From contig CAVJHQ010000057.1 in the NCBI GenBank assembly GCA_963649365.1, positions 1 through 15,096 of the forward strand: 15,096 nucleotides of DNA. Direction: 5' to 3'. Every line of letters starts with the position of its first letter. The stretch's first letter is position 1. A model generated the notes under the pieces. The model saw only the letters and a program-made list of their open reading frames with translations, was not told the DNA's origin and did not search any database. Of this stretch, positions 5,579 to 12,600 are shown piece by piece. The DNA is from Paratractidigestivibacter sp963649365. Lineage in GTDB: Bacteria; Actinomycetota; Coriobacteriia; Coriobacteriales; Atopobiaceae. The translations under genes and the position numbers were made by a program.

Positions 5579-7558
5579 TTATGCGCAGCAGGAGACGACC
5601 CAGCTGAGCAGGTTGCCCACGGGGCTCCCGGAGCGCTCGGCGAGGACATGGCCCTGGCCCCAGACCGGGGTGTAGGCGACGTCGGAGACGCCGTCGTACT
5701 TGGACAGCGCCAGCGCGATGTTGGCGGCCGTGCACGGGCTCACCTCGGTGTCGAAGACACCCTCGTTGATGCGCCAGTGGGGAGCCACGCTCGCCGTGCC
5801 GTACCCCTCGTAGGCGCCGGAGAGCCAATACAGCGGGTTCATCATGTCCACGCGCGCGGACATGGCGGTCTTAAGCGAGTCCTTCTTGGCGAGGTCGCCG
5901 CTCCAGGCGCGCTCGTAGGAGGCGTCCCAGTCGGAGCAGAGCGCGTAGGCGTCGACGTTCTTCTCGACGAGGTCGCCGACCATGGCGTCGAAGTGCAGGG
6001 TGCTCTCCTCGCCGATGCCGAAGAGCTGGTTGACCTTCGAGGAGCGCTCCGGTCGGTCGTAGGGCGAGCACGGGAGCTCGGCCGGGCGGACGTGCTGCGA
6101 GAGGTCGCGGACGCTCTGCACGGTGACGGTCTCGCGCTTGAGGTTGTAGTTGACCCACCAGTGGTCGGAGTTCAGCGCGGCGAAGTAGTTTGTCGGCGTG
6201 TCGTAGATGGTCGACTGCACGAAGGTGGTGCCGCTGGGCTGGCCCGCCGCGGAGGAGGCGGCAGCGGCGTCCGCGGACGTGGACGACGTCGTGCCCGCGT
6301 CCGCCTCGCCCGTGGCGTCGGCCGAGGCGACCGCGCCCTCGGCCTCCTCGGAGGACTTGGTCGACGCCGAGACGGCGCCCGACGCGCCGGACGCCTGCGC
6401 GGCCTCTCGCGTGGCCAAGATGTTCGGGTCGCCCGGGAACGTCGGGTCGTCGAGGCGCTGCGGCGTGTAGGTGTAGGGGAACGGCGTGTTCTGCACGAAG
6501 TAGGTGGCGGCGTCGTTCACGTAGGAGAGGAGCTGGTCGGCGTAGCTGCCCATGGTGTATTGGCTGCCGTCGGTCTCCTCGAGAGTGAGCTGCTCGTCGT
6601 CGGAGTCGCGCAGGTCCATCGAGTTGACCCAGGCGCCGTACGCCGCGGCGAGCCCGCTCGACAGCTGGGCGCGCCAGCCGCCCTCGGCGCGGGTCCCGTC
6701 GCTCGCGTGCTGGCCCATCGCCCACTCGTAGGCGGCGTCGGCGACGTCGAAGCTCGTGACCGGGCACCAAGAGGCGCTGCCCGCCACGGCGTCGGAAATC
6801 GCCTTGCCGTCGGCGTCGTGGGTCGCCGCGCCGATCTGCTCCAGGTAGGGCGTGTAGAGCTCCGAGTCGCCCGAGGCGCCCAGGACGGCGCTCACGCCGC
6901 CGCCGGCCGAGAAGCCGAAGACGAAGACGCGCTCAGACGCAAAGGGCAGCGAGGCGGCGTTGTAGCGCAGATAGCGCACGGCGGCCTTGAGGTCGACGAC
7001 CGGCCACGGGGCGCCGCCGGGGTAGACGTCGGAGGAGCCCGACGAGCTGTCGACGCCGGCGGAGCGCCCGCGGAAGCCGGCGTACACGTAGACGCAGCCC
7101 TGCGAGAGATACGAGCCGAGGCCGCTGTACTCGTAGGCGGTCGGGCTCTGCTGCGCCGACAAGGTGCCGGTGTTCACGGGCATGAGCACAGGGGCCGTGG
7201 CGGCGGTGAAGTTGCCGACGACGGCTTTCTGGTTAACGGTGCATTTGTAGGCGTTGCCGCTCTTCTCGCCGTCGAAGAACTTGCCGGGGACGAAGATGGC
7301 CAGGGACTCGTAGGACTTGGTGGCGGGCTTGAGGCAGTACTTGAGGCCGAGCTGGTAATAGCAGTCGTTCTCCTCGTCGTACTTCCAGGCGCTCATGTCG
7401 ATGGCGAGGTCCTTGAACTCGTTGACGTCGACGTCGGCCTTCTGCCCGCTGTCCGAGGCGGACCCCTTGGAGTCGTCGGCCGGCTTCGAGCAGCCGGCGA
7501 GGCCCGCGGCGCCCGCCATGCCGGCGAAGGCGAGGAATTGTCTTCTGGTGAAGCCCAT
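5579..7558 (-). CDS. Tannase-like (subtype B) alpha/beta-hydrolase lipoprotein, Tat-exported
   Basis: A 659-residue predicted ester hydrolase. The N-terminus has a twin-arginine motif (TRRQFLAF, 4-11) and a lipobox LAGC with Cys23, so it should be folded in the cytoplasm, exported by Tat and lipid-anchored outside. The core resembles Lactobacillus plantarum tannase: AGFRGR 160-165, VVDLKAAVRYLRYN 187-200, nucleophile Ser217 in GFSAGG, NPLYWLSG 574-581, HWRINEG 594-600 with catalytic Asp603, and His637. The Ser-Asp-His triad is intact. Residues that bind the galloyl group in that enzyme (as I recall Lys343, Glu357, Asp421) look changed: Asp421 aligns with Glu605, and the other two are not clearly conserved. 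The substrate may therefore not be a gallate ester. A Ser/Ala/Gly-rich stretch (about 384-445) interrupts the lid region. Its AAGGAG site overlaps the degV stop, 11 nt upstream, so the pair is coupled. Confidence 0.85.
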   Translation of the reverse strand: MGFTRRQFLAFAGMAGAAGLAGCSKPADDSKGSASDSGQKADVDVNEFKDLAIDMSAWKYDEENDCYYQLGLKYCLKPATKSYESLAIFVPGKFFDGEKSGNAYKCTVNQKAVVGNFTAATAPVLMPVNTGTLSAQQSPTAYEYSGLGSYLSQGCVYVYAGFRGRSAGVDSSSGSSDVYPGGAPWPVVDLKAAVRYLRYNAASLPFASERVFVFGFSAGGGVSAVLGASGDSELYTPYLEQIGAATHDADGKAISDAVAGSASWCPVTSFDVADAAYEWAMGQHASDGTRAEGGWRAQLSSGLAAAYGAWVNSMDLRDSDDEQLTLEETDGSQYTMGSYADQLLSYVNDAATYFVQNTPFPYTYTPQRLDDPTFPGDPNILATREAAQASGASGAVSASTKSSEEAEGAVASADATGEADAGTTSSTSADAAAASSAAGQPSGTTFVQSTIYDTPTNYFAALNSDHWWVNYNLKRETVTVQSVRDLSQHVRPAELPCSPYDRPERSSKVNQLFGIGEESTLHFDAMVGDLVEKNVDAYALCSDWDASYERAWSGDLAKKDSLKTAMSARVDMMNPLYWLSGAYEGYGTASVAPHWRINEGVFDTEVSPCTAANIALALSKYDGVSDVAYTPVWGQGHVLAERSGSPVGNLLSWVVSCCA

Positions 7559-7569
7559 CGTTAACTCCT

Positions 7570-8514
7570 TTACTTGGACTGGCGGACGCCCTTGACCTTG
7601 GTGACCTGCTTGTCGTTGCGGCGGTCGGTGCCCCAGAACACGCAGCTGACCATGCCCGGGCCCACGTGGGCGCCGATGGTCGGGCCGATGGTCGGGCGCA
7701 GGACCTCGAGGGTGTCGTCGAGGCGGCGGAGCTCGGAGGCGACGCTGAAGCCGTCGTCGGCCACGTCGGCGTCGCCCACGCCGCAGGCGTTCTGCTCGCC
7801 GGCGAGGACGTGGTTCTTGTCGTAGTAGTCGACGAGCTTGCGCAGGCCCTTCTTGCGGCCGCGCGCGACCGAGCGGATGCCCAGGGTGCCGTCGAGGTTG
7901 AAGTGGAGAAGCGCCTTGACGTCGAGCGCGTCGCCGATGACGGCCACGCCCTTGGGGAGCCTTCCGCCGCGGTGCAGGGCGTCGAGGTTGTCCACCATGA
8001 AGAGCGTGTGGACGCGGAAGCGCGCCTCCTCGGCCCAGGCCACGAGCTGCTCGGCGTTCAGGCCCTCGTCGCGCTTGTTGCAGGCCTCGTTGACGAGCAG
8101 GGTAAGGGCGGTCGAGGCGATGAGGGAGTCGACGACGTAGATGCGCACCTCCTCATCGGGGTGGGCCTCCTTCAGGCGGTCGAGGCTCATGACGGCGCCG
8201 TTGTAGCCGCCCGAGATGCCGCTCGAGATGCAGAAGAGGACCGTCGGGACGCCCGACTCGTAGGCCGCCTGGAACGCCTCGTCGTACTCGAGCTGGGAGG
8301 GTTGCGAGGTCATGGGCGTCGCGCCGTGCCGGATGGCGTCATAGAACTCGTGGGCCGAGCGCGACTGGAACAGGTCGTCGTCGCCGCACAGGCCGCCGTC
8401 GGGCTTGCCCGCCTCGACGTAGTGGAACGGCAGGATGGTCACGCCGCGCTCCTTCGCCTGCTCGGCGGTGAAGTCGCAGGTGGAATCGCACATAATGTTG
8501 CACTTAACGGACAT
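7570..8514 (-). CDS. degV: DegV-family fatty-acid-binding protein
   Basis: DegV proteins bind a single fatty acid, and in Gram-positives some (FakB) present it to the fatty acid kinase FakA. The 314-residue protein shows the N-terminal CDSTCDFT block (9-16), the ligand-binding TSQPS (69-73) and SSGISGGYN (97-105), VVDS (127-130), FMVDNLDALHRGGRL (172-186) and the C-terminal GAHVGPG (281-287). I use the ATG at 8514, preceded by GAGAGGA, since it starts directly before the first conserved strand; an upstream ATG at 8583 adds 23 non-conserved residues. No FakA gene is in the window. It is the first gene of a two-gene unit with the tannase-like lipoprotein and divergent from the acylphosphatase. 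Confidence 0.93.
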   Translation of the reverse strand: MSVKCNIMCDSTCDFTAEQAKERGVTILPFHYVEAGKPDGGLCGDDDLFQSRSAHEFYDAIRHGATPMTSQPSQLEYDEAFQAAYESGVPTVLFCISSGISGGYNGAVMSLDRLKEAHPDEEVRIYVVDSLIASTALTLLVNEACNKRDEGLNAEQLVAWAEEARFRVHTLFMVDNLDALHRGGRLPKGVAVIGDALDVKALLHFNLDGTLGIRSVARGRKKGLRKLVDYYDKNHVLAGEQNACGVGDADVADDGFSVASELRRLDDTLEVLRPTIGPTIGAHVGPGMVSCVFWGTDRRNDKQVTKVKGVRQSK

Positions 8515-8605
8515 TTGCTTCCTCTCGCCCGCCCTGATTGCCATGTGTATCCATAGTATTCTAAGGCCGGCGAGGTCGATCAACGAGGGCGAAGGGAGCC
8601 TCTAC
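8515..8605. promoter_or_regulatory. Divergent promoter region degV / acylphosphatase
   Basis: The 91-bp space between divergent genes has one AT-rich core, TATCCATAGTATTCTAAG, at about 8548-8565. It gives -10-like hexamers on both strands (TAGTAT on plus, TAGAAT on minus), but I could not find a -35 with proper spacing for either. CCATAG also occurs here, as in the MET-box-like cluster, but its partner is imperfect (CTAAGG, 4-nt spacer). Confidence 0.35.
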
Positions 8606-9016
8606 ATGTTCTGGAGACGAGAAGAGAGGCGCGGCGCGGCCGCGGCCGAGTCCATCGCCGACCTGATCCGCGAGGCCCGCGGGGGCGGCTCGCCCGACGA
8701 GGCCCCCGAGGAGCCGCCCCGCGACGCCGAGGGCCGCGCGCTCATCCGCCGCAGGTACCGCTACGTGGGCCAGGTGCAGGGCGTCGGCTTCCGCTGGACG
8801 TCGCAGCGCATCGCCAACGCGCTCGGCATCGCCGGCTGGGTCCGCAACGAGGACGACGGCTCGGTCACGCTCGTGCTGCAGGGCACGCAGGACCAGCTCG
8901 GGGCCTTCGCGACCAAGCTCGCCGAGACCCTCTCGCGCTACGCGCGCTACACCGTGGCCGACCGCGAGGACGAGCCCGTCCGCGCGGGCGAGACGGCGTT
9001 CAAGGTCCGCTACTAG
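8606..9016 (+). CDS. acyP: Acylphosphatase with an N-terminal extension
   Basis: Hydrolyses acyl phosphates such as acetyl phosphate or 1,3-bisphosphoglycerate. The ferredoxin-like domain is residues 48-136, with the signature GQVQGVGFRW (55-64) carrying the phosphate-binding Arg63, and WVRNEDDGSV (78-87) carrying the catalytic Asn81; the C-terminus ends KVRY as usual. Both catalytic residues are present. Typical proteins are about 90 residues; this one has a charged, Ala/Glu/Arg-rich extension of about 45 residues whose role is unknown. The ATG at 8606 follows AAGGGA. There is no later in-frame start before the domain with a good ribosome binding site. A CGGGAC-CGC-GTCCCG hairpin (9032-9046) follows the gene, without a T run. 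The LysR paralogue starts 87 bp downstream on the same strand. Confidence 0.92.
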   Translation: MFWRREERRGAAAAESIADLIREARGGGSPDEAPEEPPRDAEGRALIRRRYRYVGQVQGVGFRWTSQRIANALGIAGWVRNEDDGSVTLVLQGTQDQLGAFATKLAETLSRYARYTVADREDEPVRAGETAFKVRY

Positions 9017-9103
9017 CCGCGGAAAAGCAGGCGGGACCGCGTCCCGAGGCGGCCGACGCCGCGCCGGGCGCGCGGCCGGCGCGCAACGCAACGAAAGGAA
9101 CCC

Positions 9104-10024
9104 ATGACCCTCCAGCAGCTCAGGTACCTCATCGCCGTGGCCGAGTACGGCTCGATCAACGCCGCGGCAGGCAACCTCTACACCTCGCAGTCCAACGTGA
9201 GCGCCGCCATCAGCGAGCTCGAGCGCGAGCTCGGCATCGAGGTCTTCACGCGCTCGAACCGCGGCGTCACGCTGACCAACGACGGCACCGAGCTGCTCGG
9301 CTACGCGCGCCAGGTCGTCGAGCAGGCGGACCTTCTCACCACGCGCTTCAAGACCAAGGCGTCGGCGTCCGCGCGCCTGGCGGTCTCCACGCAGCACTAC
9401 GCCTTCAGCCTCTCGGCGTTCGTCAACGTCGTCGAGCACTTCAAGGGGAGCGAGTTCGAGTTCATCCTGCGCGAGACGACCACGGCCCAGATCATCGAGG
9501 ACGTGAGCCAGTTCCGCAGCGAGGTCGGCATCCTGTACCTCGACGAGTTCAACGAGCGCGTGCTCAGGCGCGCCATGGGCGACGCGCGCGTCGAGTTCCA
9601 CCCGCTCTTCTCGGCCGAGGTCCACGTGTTCGTGGGAACGGGGCACCCCTTGGCGGGCCAGGCGGCCGTGCGCCTGGACGACCTCGCGCCCTACGCGCGC
9701 TACAGCTTCGAGCAGGGGACGGTGAACTCGTTCCACTACAGCGAGGAGCCGCTCGCCTACATCCCCTGCTCGAAGAACATCCGCTACACGGACCGCGCGA
9801 CGCTGACGAACCTGCTGACCAGCTACAACGGCTACACCCTCTCGACCGGCGTGCTCACCGACGAGATGCAGTCGGGCATCGTGAGCATCCCGCTCGAGGA
9901 CGCGCCCGTCATGCACGTGGGCTACATCATGCACGCCGAGCGCAAGGCGACCGAGCTCGTCGAGCGCTACATCGACGAGCTCGAGCGCGTGATCGCCGAG
10001 AACCCCAGCGTGGAGGCGCGCTAG
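9104..10024 (+). CDS. LysR-type transcriptional regulator, paralogue of the one at 564-1481
   Basis: A 306-residue LysR-type regulator: winged helix-turn-helix in residues 1-60 (TLQQLRYLIAVAEYGSINAA, TSQSNVSAAISELE), then linker helix and effector domain. It lines up without gaps with the regulator at 564 for about 270 residues. YARQVVEQADLL (67-78), QHYAF (97-101), TTAxIIxDV (126-134), NSF-x2-SEEP (208-215) and TDRATL (229-234) are shared in the same positions. The recognition helices differ (SQPSLSKSVGELE versus SQSNVSAAISELE), so the DNA targets may differ too. The ATG follows AAAGGA. Targets are not evident from its immediate neighbours (acylphosphatase upstream, a toxin-like gene convergent). 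Two GC hairpins without T runs lie after it at 10025-10070. Confidence 0.93.
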   Translation: MTLQQLRYLIAVAEYGSINAAAGNLYTSQSNVSAAISELERELGIEVFTRSNRGVTLTNDGTELLGYARQVVEQADLLTTRFKTKASASARLAVSTQHYAFSLSAFVNVVEHFKGSEFEFILRETTTAQIIEDVSQFRSEVGILYLDEFNERVLRRAMGDARVEFHPLFSAEVHVFVGTGHPLAGQAAVRLDDLAPYARYSFEQGTVNSFHYSEEPLAYIPCSKNIRYTDRATLTNLLTSYNGYTLSTGVLTDEMQSGIVSIPLEDAPVMHVGYIMHAERKATELVERYIDELERVIAENPSVEAR

Positions 10025-10070
10025 GCGGGCGTCGCGGCGACGCGCGCGCCGGGGCTAGCCGGCGGCGGGG

Positions 10071-10346
10071 CTACCTGACGCAGCGCTGCGGCACTGCGCC
10101 GAGGACATAGACCGTCTCGTTCTCGCCCGGCTCACCCGCGCGGCGATAGAACACGTCCAGGCCGGCCACACCAACCTTGAGCGCATCATGGCCAAAGGCG
10201 TAGTCCAGAGAGACGCCCAGCGCACGGGACCCCATCCCGGGAAACTCAGAGACCAGCCGCATCTTCGCCTTGACCGCATCGCGGGTAGGCTTGTCGAAGG
10301 CCGCGATGTCCGCGATGAACGAGCGCGTGAAAACCATTCTAGCCAT
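10071..10346 (-). CDS. RelE/ParE-like toxin-family protein, apparently without an antitoxin
   Basis: A 91-residue basic protein (88 if it begins at the ATG at 10337). It has the general pattern of RelE/ParE toxins: an N-terminal strand and helix (FTRSFIADIAAFDKPTRDAV), an FPGMGSRAL loop, a central strand pair ending in LDVFYRR, and a last strand VYVLGAVPQR. If active, RelE members cleave mRNA on the ribosome and ParE members poison gyrase; I cannot tell which. No complete antitoxin gene is seen next to it on the minus strand, although a short open stretch stops one base before the 10337 ATG (see findings). The start is uncertain because neither ATG has a strong ribosome binding site. It is divergent from the macro-HTH gene. 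Confidence 0.6.
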   Translation of the reverse strand: MARMVFTRSFIADIAAFDKPTRDAVKAKMRLVSEFPGMGSRALGVSLDYAFGHDALKVGVAGLDVFYRRAGEPGENETVYVLGAVPQRCVR

Positions 10347-10420
10347 GCGACGCCGCCAGGCGATCAGCCTCGTCGAACGCCGGGCTTTCCCTCCTGATTG
10401 CATGGTTTCGGGCGGCGCCC

Positions 10421-10449
10421 GTTCCCTAGAATGTTCCCAAAGCGTTCCC
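10421..10449. promoter_or_regulatory. Three phased GTTCCC direct repeats upstream of the macro-HTH gene
   Basis: GTTCCC occurs at 10421-10426, 10433-10438 and 10444-10449, with start-to-start distances of 12 and 11 bp, that is, on one face of the helix. A -10-like hexamer TAGAAT (10427-10432) lies between the first two copies, so a bound protein would block RNA polymerase. The array is 31 bp before the GTG of a protein with its own DNA-binding-like domain, which suggests autoregulation. A CGGGC-GGC-GCCCG dyad abuts it at 10409-10421. Confidence 0.5.
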
Positions 10450-10479
10450 GACCCATGGAATAAGGCGAGAGGGGCAGCC

Positions 10480-11673
10480 GTGCCGTTCGCAATCGTGAGA
10501 AACAACATCGCGCGCATGAGGACCGACGTCGTCGTGAACGCGGCCAACGAGCGGCTGCTCGAGGGCGGTGGCGTGTGCGGGGCCGTCTTCGCGGCGGCGG
10601 GACCCGACAAGATGCGCTCGGCATGCGCGCCGCTCGCCCCGTGCCCAACGGGGAGCGCCGTGGCGACCCCCGGATTCGACGCGCCCGCCCGCTGGGTCGT
10701 GCACGCCGTGGGGCCGCGCTACGTCGACGGCAAGCACGGTGAGCAGGCCCTTCTCCGGAGCACGTACCGATCGGCGCTCGCGGAGGCGGCGCGGCTGGGC
10801 GCCCGGAGCGTCTCTTTGCCGCTTATCTCGGCGGGGATCTTCGGCTACCCGCCGGCCGAGGCCCTGCGCGTGGCCTGCGAGGAGATCGACGCCTTCCTGG
10901 CCACGGACGAGGCGCTCGTCGACGGCGACGAGATGGCCATCTACCTGGTGGTCTTTGACCGAGAGGCGTTCGCCGCCTCGCTTGGCCGCATGCGGGACGT
11001 CCAGTCCTTTATCGACGAGAACTACGTGCGCTCGCACACCCGAGGCCGGCGCGAGGCGGAGGCCGACCTTGCGGTGTCGTTGGCCGCGGCGCCCCTTCCC
11101 CTCGAGGAAGGCGCCGAGGCGGACTGGGGCCCGTTGCCCGACGCCGACCTGTGGGCTGCCGAGGAGGACGCGCCCGAGGCTTGCGTATCCGAGGCGGACG
11201 CGCCCGCGCCTTCCGTAGCCGATGCGACCGCTGCCGGAACGCCCGCATCCGGGGCATCCGGGGCATCCGCGCACCCCGCCGTGCCCTCGTCCATCGACCG
11301 CGACGAGGTCGCCGGGCTTCTTGCCGGCTTGGACGCCTCGTTCTCCCAAGCGCTTCTTGCCCTGATCGACGCGTCCGGGCTCACGGACGCGCAGGTCTAC
11401 CGCCGCGCCAACCTCTCCCGCCAGCTCTTTGCGAAGATCCGCCGGGACAACGGCTACAGGCCCACTAAGCAGACGGCCGTGGCGCTCGCGGTGGCGCTCG
11501 AGCTGACCATGCCCCAGACGCAGGAGCTGCTCGCGCACGCCGGCCTCACGCTCTCGGCATCGAGTAAGTTCGACGTGATCGTGAGCTACTTCATCGAGCG
11601 CGGGCACTACGACGTCCTTGAGCTCAACGCCATGCTCTTCGCCTTCGACCAGCCCCTGCTCGGGTCGATCTAG
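10480..11673 (+). CDS. Macro domain protein with C-terminal helix-turn-helix domain
   Basis: A 397-residue fusion. Residues 1-165 are a macro domain, which binds ADP-ribose or related NAD derivatives: VVVNAAN (17-23), LEGGGVCGAV (27-36), TGSAVATPGF (57-66), VVHAVGPRY (73-81) and SAGIFGYP (117-124). In hydrolytic MacroD-type proteins the GGGGVDG loop carries an Asp needed for catalysis; here it is Cys33 (VCG), so binding rather than cleavage is likely. Residues 185-272 are an acidic, Ala/Pro-rich linker. Residues 275-397 form a helical domain with an XRE-like helix-turn-helix (LTDAQVYRRANLSRQLFAKI). This domain occurs with macro domains in Firmicutes, from memory. I chose the GTG at 10480 because GAGAGGGG sits 5 nt upstream and the fold begins there. 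Role inferred: ADP-ribose-responsive regulator. Confidence 0.82.
   Translation: MPFAIVRNNIARMRTDVVVNAANERLLEGGGVCGAVFAAAGPDKMRSACAPLAPCPTGSAVATPGFDAPARWVVHAVGPRYVDGKHGEQALLRSTYRSALAEAARLGARSVSLPLISAGIFGYPPAEALRVACEEIDAFLATDEALVDGDEMAIYLVVFDREAFAASLGRMRDVQSFIDENYVRSHTRGRREAEADLAVSLAAAPLPLEEGAEADWGPLPDADLWAAEEDAPEACVSEADAPAPSVADATAAGTPASGASGASAHPAVPSSIDRDEVAGLLAGLDASFSQALLALIDASGLTDAQVYRRANLSRQLFAKIRRDNGYRPTKQTAVALAVALELTMPQTQELLAHAGLTLSASSKFDVIVSYFIERGHYDVLELNAMLFAFDQPLLGSI
11161..11271 (+). repeat. Short tandem repeats coding for the linker of the macro-HTH protein
   Basis: Two imperfect 30-bp units lie back to back (11161-11190 and 11191-11220), both with the core GACGCGCCCG. A 9-bp unit GCATCCGGG follows three times (11245-11253, 11254-11262, and 11263-11271 with one change). 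All units are multiples of three, so copy changes would lengthen or shorten the linker without a frameshift. Confidence 0.75.
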
Positions 11674-11691
11674 GGCGCAGGGCAGGCCCGT

Positions 11692-11727
11692 CCTTTCTCG
11701 CCCGCGCCCTCCCCGGCGGCGAGAAGG
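11692..11727 (+). terminator. Candidate hairpin terminator after the macro-HTH gene
   Basis: TTCTCGCC (11695-11702) pairs with GGCGAGAA (11718-11725), and flanking CC/GG pairs extend it past a one-base bulge. It lies 20 bp after the stop codon. There is no T run after the stem, so termination without Rho is uncertain. Further on, an 8-bp unit CGGCCGGA is repeated twice and followed by CGGCCG (11761-11782). Confidence 0.35.
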
Positions 11728-11933
11728 GCCGCGCGGCGCGGCCGGGCGAGGAACGGCACTCGGCCGGACGGCCGGACGGCCGCAATGCAGGCCGAGGCTT
11801 AAAACCCATGCTCACCGTCCTTATCCGCGAATGTAACCCGGCGGTTTACCTACCCGCCCGAGGCGCCGGCTACCTTAGGACTCGCAAGGAGCGCACCCGC
11901 GCTCCCCGACCCCAAGCCCTAAGGAGGCTCATC

Positions 11934-12545
11934 ATGAAGAAAGGCCTGACCGAGCTCGTCTTTATCCTCGACAAGAGCGGGTCCATGACGGATTTGGCGG
12001 CGGACACCGTCGGCGGCTACAACAGCCTGCTCGAGCAGAACAAAGAGGCCCCGGGCGAGGCCTTGGTCTCGACCGTGCTCTTCGACAGCCGGGTAAAGGT
12101 CGTCCACGACCGCGTCCCCATCGCGAGAATCGCCCCGCTGACGAGGAAAGACTACGTGCCGTCAGGATGCACCGCGCTCCTCGACGCGGTGGGCGGCGCC
12201 ATCCACTACCACAAGCAGGTGCAGAAGATTCTCCCGGAGGAGTACCGGCCTGAGCACACCCTGTTCTGCATAACGACGGACGGCCTGGAAAACGCCAGCA
12301 AACACTACACGTATCCCCAGGTCAAGCACATGATCGAGGCGGCGCGCGAGCGTGGCTGGGAGTTCATGTTCCTGGGCGCCAACATCGACGTGGCCGCCGA
12401 GGCGGGCCGTCTCGGCATCGACGAGGACTGCGCGGTCCCGTTCGCGGCCACGTCCGACGGCTGCGCGGCGGCTTTCGACGAGATGCTCCTCACCACGGCG
12501 GCCGTGCGCAGCGGGGCCGGGGCAAAAAACCGGGGACGCCGCTAG
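11934..12545 (+). CDS. von Willebrand factor A domain protein
   Basis: A 203-residue single-domain protein, cytoplasmic (no signal peptide or membrane segment). The metal-ion-dependent adhesion site is complete: DKSGS with Asp13, Ser15 and Ser17, Thr80 in SGCT, and Asp116 in ITTDG (113-117). It therefore should bind Mg2+ and a protein ligand. Other family features are VGGYNSLLEQ (26-35), ALLDAVGGAI (81-90) and WEFMFLGANID (142-152). The tail from about 190 is basic and probably disordered. The ATG at 11934 follows a strong AAGGAGG; longer in-frame starts run through intergenic sequence. It lies 260 bp after the macro-HTH gene on the same strand, probably with its own promoter. Similar single vWA proteins lie near macro-domain and tellurite-resistance-type stress genes in other bacteria, from memory; its binding partner is unknown. 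Confidence 0.88.
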   Translation: MKKGLTELVFILDKSGSMTDLAADTVGGYNSLLEQNKEAPGEALVSTVLFDSRVKVVHDRVPIARIAPLTRKDYVPSGCTALLDAVGGAIHYHKQVQKILPEEYRPEHTLFCITTDGLENASKHYTYPQVKHMIEAARERGWEFMFLGANIDVAAEAGRLGIDEDCAVPFAATSDGCAAAFDEMLLTTAAVRSGAGAKNRGRR

Positions 12546-12575
12546 GGCGCGCCCGGCTCTCAAGAGATAAGAGGC

Positions 12576-12595
12576 AAGGGGAACGGCCTCCTTTT
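12576..12595. terminator. Weak terminator between the vWA gene and the Gly/Pro-rich peptide gene
   Basis: AAGGGG (12576-12581) pairs with CTCCTT (12588-12593) with one G-T wobble and a 6-nt loop, followed by TT on the plus strand and lying between two convergent genes. The stem is short, so this is a low-confidence call. Confidence 0.3.
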
Positions 12596-12600
12596 GACGC

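Noticed and set aside
4952..7564. Very long open frame on the plus strand opposite queD and the tannase-like gene
   Set aside because: It is antisense to two genes with clear motifs. Its composition (Val/Gly/Ala/Arg/Glu/Leu-rich) is typical of the complement of GC-rich codons, and no fold motif or ribosome binding site supports it.
8548..8565. CCATAG near CTAAGG between degV and the acylphosphatase as a second MET-box
   Set aside because: The second arm is imperfect and the spacer is 4 instead of 7 nt; the genes have no link to methionine.
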